In this document: positions 42,674-52,402 of the stretch, one piece after another
Numbering within the stretch: the first letter of the stretch is position 1
How the letters are laid out: the number at the start of each line of letters is the position of its first letter
From: Thioalkalivibrio sp. ALJ24
GTDB lineage: Bacteria; Pseudomonadota; Gammaproteobacteria; Ectothiorhodospirales; Ectothiorhodospiraceae
Direction of reading: 5' to 3'
Assembly (NCBI RefSeq): GCF_000377785.1
Contig: NZ_KB898724.1
Span: 248,001 to 312,000, forward strand
DNA: 64,000 nucleotides
Position numbers and translations under genes: made by a program
The notes under the pieces: model-generated
Databases searched by the model: none
Seen by the model: the letters and a program-made list of their open reading frames with translations, nothing else
What the model was told of the DNA's origin: nothing

Positions 42674-43542
42674 GGCCGCTCGTCCTGTGACTGCATGAAA
42701 TGGCGGACGTGTTCCAGCTCCGGTCCGAGGTCGCCCAGGGCCTCCATCAGCTCCGGCAGGTCCGCGCCGAAACGTTCGCGAATGCCCGCCGGAAAAGGTT
42801 CCACCACCGGGTTCCCCGAGTCTCCGAAGTCCAGACGGCGCACGATCTGGTTGGCCGCGAACACCGTGTCCCGCAGCAGTGACCACTCGCCCTGCCGGTC
42901 GGGACTGTGGTGATAGCGTACCGCACCGGACAGGATGCCGGGCAGGCGCCAGTGCCCCATCAGCAGCCCGCCCAGCTCGGCATGGTCCACCCCGAGCAGA
43001 CGCGCCTCTTCCGCCTGCAGCGGTGCCGATCCCCCCGCCGCTGCAGCGAGCACCGGTCGGTAGTCCTCCCCGGCATGGCGGGTCAGCACGATCTTGCCGA
43101 AATCGTGCAGCAGGCCGGCGACGAAATGATCGGTGGTCTCGCCTTCGGGGACTTCCACGAGACGTGCGAGACGGCGTGCGATGGTGGCCACGCCCAGCGA
43201 ATGTTCGAGGAAGCGGCGGGTGTCCATGCCGGCATCGTTGCGGGCCGGCAGCATGCCCACTGCGGTGATGCTGATGGCCAGATTGCGCAGCGTGTTGAGG
43301 CCCGCGACCACCAGTGCCCGGGATACCGAACTGACCGGACGTTCCAGGCCGAACCACGGGGAATTGACCAGCTTGAGCACCCGCACGGTCAGCACCGGGT
43401 CGCGTTCCAGCGTTGCGACCAGCTCGCGCGCGGAGCTGTTGGGGTCTTCCGTCAGCTCGAGGATGCGCTGGACCGATGCCGGAAAGCCCGGCATGCGGTC
43501 AACCAGTCGGGTGTAGCGCGTGAGGCATTCATCCCCGGGCAT
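42670..43542 (-). CDS. HDOD-domain signalling protein
   Basis: 290 residues consisting almost only of an HDOD domain: MPGFPASVQRILELTEDPNS, TLERDPVLTVRVLKLVNSPW, RALVVAGLNTLRNLAISITA. Unlike the two HDOD proteins at 34-37 kb, this one keeps an HD pair in HFVAGLLHDFGKIVLTRHAG and a later HH (AVRYHHSP), so a metal site may exist. It precedes and overlaps the metallo-beta-lactamase gene; a joint role in signalling is likely but undefined. Confidence 0.85.
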   Translation of the reverse strand: MPGDECLTRYTRLVDRMPGFPASVQRILELTEDPNSSARELVATLERDPVLTVRVLKLVNSPWFGLERPVSSVSRALVVAGLNTLRNLAISITAVGMLPARNDAGMDTRRFLEHSLGVATIARRLARLVEVPEGETTDHFVAGLLHDFGKIVLTRHAGEDYRPVLAAAAGGSAPLQAEEARLLGVDHAELGGLLMGHWRLPGILSGAVRYHHSPDRQGEWSLLRDTVFAANQIVRRLDFGDSGNPVVEPFPAGIRERFGADLPELMEALGDLGPELEHVRHFMQSQDERP

Positions 43543-43762
43543 GGCATGTTCTCCTGCGCTTTCTCGGTGGGGTGTTCATTGGCGCTTGCCGACCACGGTC
43601 CCGGCCCCATGGTACTGGCTGTCGGCCTCCGGGCGTGAGGCGGAGTTCACGGCATGGTCCGTCGACCGACTGAACCCGCGGCGCCATTGCGACTCCATTC
43701 ATCCGCGTTGGCCATGCCGGTGTGGATGTCGGTCGCGGGTCGCGCAGACCAGCGGCAAGGGT
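43543..43762. other. Intergenic region without a recognised gene
   Basis: 220 bases between the HDOD start and the HD-GYP stop, both on the minus strand. It should hold the HDOD promoter and the end of the HD-GYP transcript. No convincing hairpin with a T-tract, no -10/-35 pair and no coding sequence were found. Confidence 0.6.
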
Positions 43763-45412
43763 TCAGTCGCGCCACAGGCCGGGCAGGCGGGCGGTGTCGA
43801 CCTCGTCGATCTGGCGCGGGTCCAGCTGCTGCTCGGCATAGCGCCGGTAGACCCCCTCGTCGATGAAGACCCGGAACAAGTCCGGGTCGAGCTGGCCGTC
43901 CTCGACCATGCGCCCCATGATGGTCAGGGCCTGCGACAGGGGCATGGGCTGCTTGTACGGCCGATCGGGGGCGGTCAGCGCCTCGAACACATCGGCGATG
44001 CCCATGATGCGGGCCGGGATCGACAGCTGTTCGCGTGTGAGCCCGCGCGGGTATCCGCGTCCGTCCATGCTTTCGTGGTGGCCCAGCGCGTACTCCGGCA
44101 CCCGCCGCAGATGGGCGGGGAAGGGGAGTTGCTCGAGCATCTGCATGCCCACGGTCATGTGACCCTCCATGATCCCGCGTTCCTCGTCATTGAGCGTGCC
44201 GCGCCGGATGCACAGGTTGCGGATCTCGTCCTCGTCCAGCAGCGGGCGGCGATTGCCGTCCAGACTGTCCCAGCCGCGATTGGCCAGGGCCTCGATGCGG
44301 GCGATGTCCTCGTCGGTCATGAATTCGCCGCCGGTATTGGATCGGCGCAGGAATTCGAGATCCCGGGTCAGGGCCTCGCGGCGTTCGGCGCTGGCGCGAT
44401 CCACCTCCTGCAGGGCCTGTTTGCCGCCCGTCTGGCGGGCCAGGGCCTCGCGCAGCTGGCGGATCTCGTGGTCGCGCGCGAGGATCTCGAGCCGGTCCCC
44501 GATGGCGTCGACGCGGTCGAAGATGCCCTCCAGCTTGGTCGACTTCTCCATGACGTGGTGCGGCGTGACCACCTTGCCGCAGTCGTGCAGCCAGGCGGCG
44601 GTGCGCAGTTCGTAGTAGTCGTCGTCCCCGAAGTGGAAATCGCGCACTGCGGGATCGCGCGACTCGCTGGCCGCCTCGGCCAGCAGCAGGGTGGCCTCGG
44701 GGACCCGCCGGCAGTGGGCCCCGGTGGACGGGGACTTGGCATCGATGGCGGTGGCGATCACCTGCACGAAGTGATCGAACAGTTCCCGCAGCTCGTCGAT
44801 CAGGCGCTGGTTGGTGAGCGCCACGGCGGCCTGCGAGGCCAGTGAGCGGGCGAGGTCACGGTCCTGTTCATCGAAAGGCCGGATGTCGCCGTCGACGGTC
44901 TTGTTCAGCAGCTGCAGGGCCGCGATCACCTGGCCTTCGTGGTTGCGCAGGGGAACGCTCAGAACCGAGCAGGTGCGGTATCCCGTGCGCTGGTCGAAGG
45001 CCCGGGTGCCGGAGAAATCGAAGCCCTGTTCGCGGTAGGCGTCGGCGATCAGGGCCGTGCGGTCGTTGAGCACCGACCAGACCACCACCGCCTGATCGTT
45101 GGGCTCACCGTCCTCGCGGTAAAGCGGGACCGGGGGCAGCTGGCCATCCACCGGATCTCCGGTGCCGCCGAGATGCAGGTCCAGGGTGTCGTTCTGCACC
45201 AGCGCGAATTCGAGCTGGTTACGTCCGGGTTCCAGCAGATAGATCGATCCGGCATCCGCGCCGGTCAGCGCCCGGGCGTTGCTCAGGATCTGTTCCAGCA
45301 GTTGCGGCTTGTTGCGCTCGGCCGACAGCGCAACGCCGATCTCGTTGAGACGGCGGACGCGTTCCAGCAGCGCATCCCGGGCGTGCTCGGTGGTCTGCGG
45401 CATCTCCCCCAT
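43763..45412 (-). CDS. GAF / HD-GYP cyclic-di-GMP phosphodiesterase-like protein
   Basis: 549 residues. A GAF domain (about 10-200; RVRRLNEIGVALSAERNKPQ, ADAGSIYLLEPGRNQLEFAL, YRTCSVLSVPLRNHEGQVIA) senses a small ligand. The HD-GYP domain has HD at 276-277 (WLHDCGKVVTPHHVMEKS), HHE at 445-447 and GYP in HHESMDGRGYPRG, then ARIMGIADVFEALTAPDRPY. The HD and HHE parts are 169 residues apart, about 100 more than usual, owing to a charged helical insert (REALARQTGGKQALQEVDRA, SAERREALTRDLEFLRRS). All main metal ligands are kept, so c-di-GMP hydrolysis is plausible. Starts considered: ATG 45412 or 45403. Confidence 0.87.
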   Translation of the reverse strand: MGEMPQTTEHARDALLERVRRLNEIGVALSAERNKPQLLEQILSNARALTGADAGSIYLLEPGRNQLEFALVQNDTLDLHLGGTGDPVDGQLPPVPLYREDGEPNDQAVVVWSVLNDRTALIADAYREQGFDFSGTRAFDQRTGYRTCSVLSVPLRNHEGQVIAALQLLNKTVDGDIRPFDEQDRDLARSLASQAAVALTNQRLIDELRELFDHFVQVIATAIDAKSPSTGAHCRRVPEATLLLAEAASESRDPAVRDFHFGDDDYYELRTAAWLHDCGKVVTPHHVMEKSTKLEGIFDRVDAIGDRLEILARDHEIRQLREALARQTGGKQALQEVDRASAERREALTRDLEFLRRSNTGGEFMTDEDIARIEALANRGWDSLDGNRRPLLDEDEIRNLCIRRGTLNDEERGIMEGHMTVGMQMLEQLPFPAHLRRVPEYALGHHESMDGRGYPRGLTREQLSIPARIMGIADVFEALTAPDRPYKQPMPLSQALTIMGRMVEDGQLDPDLFRVFIDEGVYRRYAEQQLDPRQIDEVDTARLPGLWRD

Positions 45413-45563
45413 CCGGCCCTGTGCTTCAGGCCGCGAGCATGGACCGGGCGCCCGACGAGGTCCAGCACCCGCACACCCGGTGCGTGCCGGCCTTGCCACG
45501 ACAGATGCCCCACGGTCGGAATTTCCCTAAACTTGCGGCCTTTGTGACCCCCGGGCCGAAACG

Positions 45564-46061
45564 GTGAGATTCTACCTCATTGACCGTCAGTTTTTCCGTC
45601 ACCCGCAGCATTATCTGCGTCAGGTCGGCGTGGCCTTTCTGGTCATCGCCGGTCTGGTGGTCGGTCTGGGGATGGTCACCGAGGTGGTGGTGGTCGCCGC
45701 CATCGGCTCCAGCGCCTTCATCACTTTTGCGATGCCGCATTATCCGACGGCGGTGGCGCGCCGTCTGGTCGGCGGGCACCTGCTGTGCATTGCCGTGGGG
45801 TGGCTGTGGTCGGTGCCGTATGCCGCGGGCTTTTTCGGAGGGGGCGATGCGGCCCTGGCGATGGCCGCCGGGGCGGCGCTGGCGAGTGCCAGTCTGCTGA
45901 TGCTGATCACCGACACCGCCCATCCTCCGGCGGCCGGCAACGCGATCGCATTCGCCATCCTCGGGATGTCCCTGCCCCACGTGCTGTTCTCGGTAGTGGC
46001 GGTGGTGCTGCTGGCCCTGATCCGCTATGTGCTGCGCGGCTGGCTGCGTAATCTGGTCTGA
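45564..46061 (+). CDS. HPP family integral membrane protein
   Basis: 165 residues with four hydrophobic helices and the HPP signature LITDTAHPPAAGNAIAFAIL. Some cyanobacterial and plant HPP proteins carry nitrite into the organelle or cell, but the substrate here cannot be read off the sequence. The family usually has this helix bundle with or without CBS domains; none here. GTG start at 45564 without a clear Shine-Dalgarno. Divergent from the HD-GYP gene, converging on the STAND regulator with 8 bases between stops. Confidence 0.88.
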   Translation: MRFYLIDRQFFRHPQHYLRQVGVAFLVIAGLVVGLGMVTEVVVVAAIGSSAFITFAMPHYPTAVARRLVGGHLLCIAVGWLWSVPYAAGFFGGGDAALAMAAGAALASASLLMLITDTAHPPAAGNAIAFAILGMSLPHVLFSVVAVVLLALIRYVLRGWLRNLV

Positions 46062-46069
46062 TCCCGGGT

Positions 46070-49000
46070 TCAGGTCCCGTGCGGGCGTCCGAGGCTCAGG
46101 GCCTCGGCCCCCGGATGGCCGATGATGCACTGGTCGACGCGCCGCAGTTCCCGTCCGGCCCAGTGCTGCCAGCGGGGATCGCTGGCGTGGCGGCGGATGT
46201 CGAGCAGGACCTGACGTTCCACGTTCGGATTACCCTGCCTGCGGGCCTCGGCCCGCGCCCGTTCCATCTCCTGCCAGCCTTCCGGGTCACGCCCCGTGCT
46301 GATCTCCAGCAGGCTGCGGGCCCGCTGGTGTCGGATCGTGGGCTGGAAGCACCGGTCGCCGCGCTGCAGGCAGCTCTGCAGCGCGGCATCGGCCACCGCC
46401 ATGCGTTCGTGCGGATCGTCCCGGTCGCTGAAGCGCAGGGCATCCAGCAGGAACAGCCGGAACAGGGTGCTTACACCGTCCATCACGCCGCGCATGGCCT
46501 CGACCTGCTCGCGGAGCACCTCCACTGCCTGCGGATCCCCCAGGCGCGCGCGGGCCCAGCCCGACACCGCGATGGCACCCGTCAGCCACAGCGGATAGTC
46601 GTAGGCCTCGGCGATGTCGTACGCCTTGCGCGAGGCCGCCAGGGCCTCCTGCGGGCGATCGGCGAAGAAGCCCAGTGCCGAGCGGTAGCTGTAGACGAAC
46701 GCCTGCGTGGGCCGGTGGTCAACCTGGTCGGCCCGCTGACAGGCCTGATCCATCTCCACCCAGGCGCGTTCGTGGTTGCCGGCGAACAGCAGGGTCCAGG
46801 ACATGAAGGCCCTTGCGACGATGGCGGGGTTCTCCGTGTGGCGGGTGACCAGACGTGTGTGGTCGGCGGGTCGGTCCAGTTCGAGTGCGCGCGTCTGGTA
46901 CTCCAGCGCCTGCCGGAAATGCCCGGTCCAGAAATGCGTGTTGCCCTGCACGTAGCGCGCGGCGAGCCGCAGCAGGCGGTCACCCGAACGCTCGGCCACT
47001 GCCTCGATCTCGTTCGCCAAGCGTTGCGCCTCATGGAAGTCCTGGCAGGAACCGGCCCCGTGCCACAGTCCCGACAGAACCCGGAAATGCTGCACCGGAT
47101 CGCGCTCCGGATCTGACAGCTCTGCGGCCTGTTTGAACAGGGCGTGGGCCGACCTCGAGCCGTAGCCCGCGAGGGCGAGGTTGGCGGTGCCGAGGCCGCT
47201 GAGTGCACGCAGGGTGTCGGCCTCGTTGCTGGCGGCGCTTCCGGACAGGTCGTTCTGCAGGCAGTGCAGGGCGTCCTGGAAATGCTGCGCGGCCTCGGGG
47301 AGCATGCTCCGGGCGAAGGCCTGCTCCCCGGCTTCGAGCCATTGTGTCACCGCTTCTCGGTAACGTCCGGCCTGATGCAGATGGAGGGCCACCTCCGCGC
47401 CGCTCGGGCTGCTGCCGGGGTGTTCGGCATCCTCCTGGAGCAGGTTCGCCAGCCGGTCGTGCAGCCGGGCCCGTTCCGAGCGCAGCATCGCCTCCAGGGC
47501 ACTCTGGCGGAACAGCGCATGGCGGAAGCGGAACAGGGTGCCCCCGGCGGCCCCGACGGCCTCCACGATGCCCTTGCGCATCAGGCGCCCGAGTTGCTGG
47601 CGGACCTGGTCGGTGGAGCGTTGCACCAGACGGGCGAGGGTGTTGATGCTGAAGTCCCGTCCGATGACCGCGGCTGCCCGCGCCAGATCCCGCGCGGGTC
47701 CCAGCTGCTCCATGCGCGCGATCAGCAGGTTGGTCAGTCCGGGGGGCAGATCGTCTCCCGGGCTGTCGGGATCGCGGTCCTCCAGGGCGAAGCGAGTCAG
47801 CTCCTCGAGGAACAGGGGCACGCCTTCGCCCCGCGACACCAGCTCCCGGCGTATGGTCGGCGAAAGGGCGCCGTGCGGGTCGAGGGCGGCGACCAGCTGA
47901 CCGGCGGCTGCGTGGTCCAGACCCTGCAGCACGAGGGACTCTACCTCCACGTCGCGCCAGGCACTGCGATAGCTCATTCGCGCGGTCAGGACCGCCATGA
48001 ACGCGGTGTCCCGGGCGCGATGGTGCAACCGGCGCAGGAATTCGGAAGTCCCCGAGTCAATCCAGTGCAGGTCGTCGACGATCAGCAGTGAAGGCTGCGG
48101 GCGGATGGCGGCATTTGCCAGGTCGACCAGCGCGTCCAGCAGGTGGTCGCGGTCGATATCACCCGCGCGGAACAGTTCCCGGTCGGGCGTGGCCGGTTCG
48201 GTCAGCCAGCGGGCAATGCCCAGCGCGCGTCCGGACGGCTGGCCGTGTTCGCGAAAACGCCGCGCCAGCCAGCGCGCTGCGGCGTGTGGGCGACTGCGGG
48301 CGCGGGCCCACTGGCTCAGCAGCTGACGGACGGGCCCCAGCAGCTGGCGCGACGTGTCCTCACGACACTTGAGGGCCACGGTGGCTGCGCGGTCTCCGCA
48401 CTGCTCTGCCAGACCCCGGGCCAGGCGACTCTTGCCCATGCCGGCCTCGCCCTGGATCAGCACCCATCGGGCGGCGCCCGCCCGGGCCTGCTCCCATTCG
48501 CCTTGCAGGCGTTGGAGCTCCGCATCGCGACCGACCAGCGGTGCCAGCCGCGTCGGGGAACGCGCGTCGACGCGGTCCCGCGGACCCGGATCACGGGTCA
48601 CCCGGAAGCCACCCGGACGCTGCTCCATGGGCTCGAATTCAAAGAAGCCGTCGAGGTGTTCGCGCAGCACCGCCGAGGTCCACACCAGCCCCGGCCGCAG
48701 CGCGCGGGCGATGGCCTGGATACGGGCGGTGAAGCGTCCGGCCGGATCGGGGATCTCGGGATCGGCCCCGGTGACCACGGTGTCGATATCGACCGCGATC
48801 CGCAGTTCGACCCCGGGAGGCGCCGTCTGCAGGGCCTGCCACGCCGCTCGCACCGCATCCACCATTGCCTCCTCGCGTCCCGCCGGGTACCCGAAGTAGG
48901 CCAGCAGGCCCTGTCCCGGGGCACGCACCACATGCCCGTGATGGGTCAGGAACAGTCCGTCCAGCGATTCCAGCGCCGCATGGATTCGGTCGCACTGTTC

Positions 49001-49894
49001 TTCGATATCCAGGGTTTCCGGTGCCTGCAGGTCGCACACCACCAGAACCAGGTGGCGCCGTTCCTGACGCAGGGGGGTCGCGGGCAGCGAGGAGGGGTCC
49101 CCGGTGGCGACATCGTAAAGCCCGTCGAGCTGTTCGCGGATCTCGGCCAGGGCCGGATCCGGGGCGCGGCCCTCGGTCTCCTCCAGGCCCTGTTGCAGAC
49201 GACGAAAGTGTTCTTCCGCACGGGCCGGCTGCCCGGCCAGCAGCAGGCCACGGAGGAAGGTTACGTTCAGGGTCTCGTCGAGTGGTTCCAGATCGAGCAG
49301 ACGACGAATCTCGGGGATCCCGCGTTCCGGTTCGCCAGCGCGGCGGAGGAGTTCCAGCACCCGTTCGGCCGTGGACCGGGCGCGGGCCCACAGGGTGCCC
49401 TGGCGCTGCCGCACCCAGGCCTCGAGCCCGGGCAGGTTGTCGTTCACGGGTGTGGTGGCGAGGAAATGGCCGCGGTACAGCCGCAGGCGCGCCAGTTCCC
49501 GCTCGGCCAGGGTCAGGATCCGTTCGGTGTCGCCTTCTTCGGCCGGCACCGGGTCCGGCGTCGGGTCGTGAGCGAGCTCGAGGAAGTCGACGTGGCACTG
49601 TTCGTCCACGCGGAAACCGACATCGCGGGTCCCGGCCTGCAACTTGTCCGCCAGGCTGTCGCCCAGCTGGCGGCGGATCTGGAACAGGCCCTGGCGCAGG
49701 TTGACGCGGGCACCGTTGAGGTCGAGATCGGGCCAGAACAGGGCGGCAAGATCACGCCGGGGGACCTGTCGCGGGCTTTCGGCGATCAGGTGGACCAGCA
49801 GGAGCCCGGCCTTGGTCCCGGAAAGGGCGGAGACTTCGCGCCAGTCCACACTGACCCGGGCAGAACCGAGCGTCGTGATTTCCAGTTGCGCCAA
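46070..49894 (-). CDS. Giant regulator: BTAD, degenerate class III cyclase domain, STAND ATPase, TPR
   Basis: 1,274 residues. N-terminus: OmpR/SARP-like winged helix and bacterial transcriptional activator domain (about 1-240; LEITTLGSARVSVDWREVSA, FWPDLDLNGARVNLRQGLFQ, YRGHFLATTPVNDNLPGLEA). Next comes a class III nucleotide-cyclase fold (about 285-430) that has lost its metal-binding aspartates: VVCDLQAPETLD where FADIxGST is normal and GQGLLAYFGYPAGREEAM where GDGxxAxFG is normal. A STAND/AAA ATPase follows (GEAGMGKSRLARGLAEQ; SLLIVDDLHWID), then about 500 residues of TPR-like helices. The TTG start at 49894 was preferred because GGAGGG is six bases upstream; ATG 49924 adds ten residues. 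Predicted ATP-dependent transcription regulator; targets and ligand unknown. Confidence 0.82.
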   Translation of the reverse strand: MAQLEITTLGSARVSVDWREVSALSGTKAGLLLVHLIAESPRQVPRRDLAALFWPDLDLNGARVNLRQGLFQIRRQLGDSLADKLQAGTRDVGFRVDEQCHVDFLELAHDPTPDPVPAEEGDTERILTLAERELARLRLYRGHFLATTPVNDNLPGLEAWVRQRQGTLWARARSTAERVLELLRRAGEPERGIPEIRRLLDLEPLDETLNVTFLRGLLLAGQPARAEEHFRRLQQGLEETEGRAPDPALAEIREQLDGLYDVATGDPSSLPATPLRQERRHLVLVVCDLQAPETLDIEEQCDRIHAALESLDGLFLTHHGHVVRAPGQGLLAYFGYPAGREEAMVDAVRAAWQALQTAPPGVELRIAVDIDTVVTGADPEIPDPAGRFTARIQAIARALRPGLVWTSAVLREHLDGFFEFEPMEQRPGGFRVTRDPGPRDRVDARSPTRLAPLVGRDAELQRLQGEWEQARAGAARWVLIQGEAGMGKSRLARGLAEQCGDRAATVALKCREDTSRQLLGPVRQLLSQWARARSRPHAAARWLARRFREHGQPSGRALGIARWLTEPATPDRELFRAGDIDRDHLLDALVDLANAAIRPQPSLLIVDDLHWIDSGTSEFLRRLHHRARDTAFMAVLTARMSYRSAWRDVEVESLVLQGLDHAAAGQLVAALDPHGALSPTIRRELVSRGEGVPLFLEELTRFALEDRDPDSPGDDLPPGLTNLLIARMEQLGPARDLARAAAVIGRDFSINTLARLVQRSTDQVRQQLGRLMRKGIVEAVGAAGGTLFRFRHALFRQSALEAMLRSERARLHDRLANLLQEDAEHPGSSPSGAEVALHLHQAGRYREAVTQWLEAGEQAFARSMLPEAAQHFQDALHCLQNDLSGSAASNEADTLRALSGLGTANLALAGYGSRSAHALFKQAAELSDPERDPVQHFRVLSGLWHGAGSCQDFHEAQRLANEIEAVAERSGDRLLRLAARYVQGNTHFWTGHFRQALEYQTRALELDRPADHTRLVTRHTENPAIVARAFMSWTLLFAGNHERAWVEMDQACQRADQVDHRPTQAFVYSYRSALGFFADRPQEALAASRKAYDIAEAYDYPLWLTGAIAVSGWARARLGDPQAVEVLREQVEAMRGVMDGVSTLFRLFLLDALRFSDRDDPHERMAVADAALQSCLQRGDRCFQPTIRHQRARSLLEISTGRDPEGWQEMERARAEARRQGNPNVERQVLLDIRRHASDPRWQHWAGRELRRVDQCIIGHPGAEALSLGRPHGT

Positions 49895-49984
49895 TGCATG
49901 CCCTCCCGCAGCGAGTGGCATCATATCAGGGTTCCCGGGTCGACTGAATGACCCTCACGGGAGGCTGGTTTGTAGCGGGTCCCG

Positions 49985-50515
49985 TCAGTCGATGCGGATG
50001 GTGGTGTAGCCCTGGCGCTCGTAGCCCATGATCGACAGGAAGGTATTGCCGACCAGTTCGATCCCGGGCAGCAGATCCCCGGCCTCGAGGTCGAAGCGGC
50101 GGGTCGCGATGGAGCAGGCCTCCATGTGCACGTTGTCCAGTTCCAGCAGTGCGTCCAGGCGTTCGTGGAGACGTTCCACGTTGGCCACGTCGGCGAAGTC
50201 CAGATGATCGGTGGACTCGGCCACCAGGCCGGCGGCCCCGCCGCGGAAGGCGAAGACCATGTGCGGTTCGAGGCCCTGACGCTGCATGTCCTCGCGGGTT
50301 TCGAGGATCACGTCCAGACGGCCCATCAGCGCCTCGGGGTCGCCCAGGGTGACGTCCCACAGGATGCGTCCTTCGTCCATTCCCTCGATCGCACGTTCGT
50401 CACCGGGCTTGTCGGCGGCTGCGGGCAGGGCCCATGTCAGCAGGAGCAGGCCCAGCAGGGGCAGAGTCATCAGAGCACGGGGCAGGTGCGTGACGGTCAA
50501 GGGACGGCGGGACAT
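49985..50515 (-). CDS. Secreted DsrE-like protein
   Basis: 176 residues with a signal peptide (ALMTLPLLGLLLLTWALPAA) and a predicted DsrE/F-like sulfur-relay fold: WDVTLGDPEALMGRLDVILE, GLEPHMVFAFRGGAAGLV and a single mature-chain cysteine in NVHMEACSIATRRFDLEAGD. Periplasmic DsrE-family members occur in sulfur oxidisers and might carry persulfide, but the function is not established. The ATG 50515 has GGAGG at six bases, so the start is firm. It lies downstream of thpR and upstream of the STAND regulator, 60 bases before the latter's alternative start. Confidence 0.65.
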   Translation of the reverse strand: MSRRPLTVTHLPRALMTLPLLGLLLLTWALPAAADKPGDERAIEGMDEGRILWDVTLGDPEALMGRLDVILETREDMQRQGLEPHMVFAFRGGAAGLVAESTDHLDFADVANVERLHERLDALLELDNVHMEACSIATRRFDLEAGDLLPGIELVGNTFLSIMGYERQGYTTIRID

Positions 50516-50537
50516 GGCGAACCTCCGGGGTGCGGGT

Positions 50538-51085
50538 CTATCCCGAGGATAGCAGGTGCCGCTCGGCGAGCACGCGATAGGCGCCGGGCCGGCCGTCGCG
50601 GCCGGACTCGATCAGCACCAGATGATCCGCGTGCCAGTGCACCGGTTGCTGCGGCCCGGGGGCCGGCGGCGGGGTCGTGGCATGGCGACGCAGGGTCACA
50701 TGCGGACGGAACGGGCGCTCCTCCAGCGCGATGCCGGCCGCGCGGCAGGCCCCGGCGGCCGCCAGAGCCAGTGCCTCCAGTGCCGGCGGGGTGTGCGCGG
50801 GACCGATCCAGCCAACCCGGGCCCGCCGGAAATGACCGTAGCGATCCAGGCACAGCTCGGCCGCGCCGTCCGGGAAGGTCTCCAGGGCCTCGGCCAGCCG
50901 GTCGGCGATCGTGACCGTGACGTCGCCGGCGAAGGCCAGGGTCAGGTGCAGGTGCGCATGCGGTACGGGGCGGCCCGGGCCCGGAAGATCCCGGGCGAGG
51001 GCATGCAGGGCGTCGCGGGTGGCGGGGTCGGGCCACAGGGCGAAGAAGACCCGGCGGCGGCTCGGGGCGAGGGTGTTGGCGGACA

Positions 51086-51086
<1 letters not shown>
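50538..51086 (-). CDS. thpR: RNA 2',3'-cyclic phosphodiesterase (2H family)
   Basis: 182 residues with the two HxTx motifs of the 2H phosphoesterases, HLTLAF and HVTLRR. The family opens RNA 2',3'-cyclic phosphates and can reverse-ligate tRNA halves in vitro. RRVFFALWPDPATRDALHAL is the typical start. ATG 51086 overlaps the cbrB stop (TGATG), so it is the tail of the dksA-to-cbrB unit. Confidence 0.92.

Positions 51087-52398
<1,312 letters not shown>

Positions 52399-52402
<4 letters not shown>

Noticed and set aside
41780-43357. Apparent fusion of an HDOD and a metallo-beta-lactamase protein
   Set aside because: The open frame upstream of the MBL ATG at 42673 is a shadow of the overlapping HDOD gene, which has its own ATGA junction.
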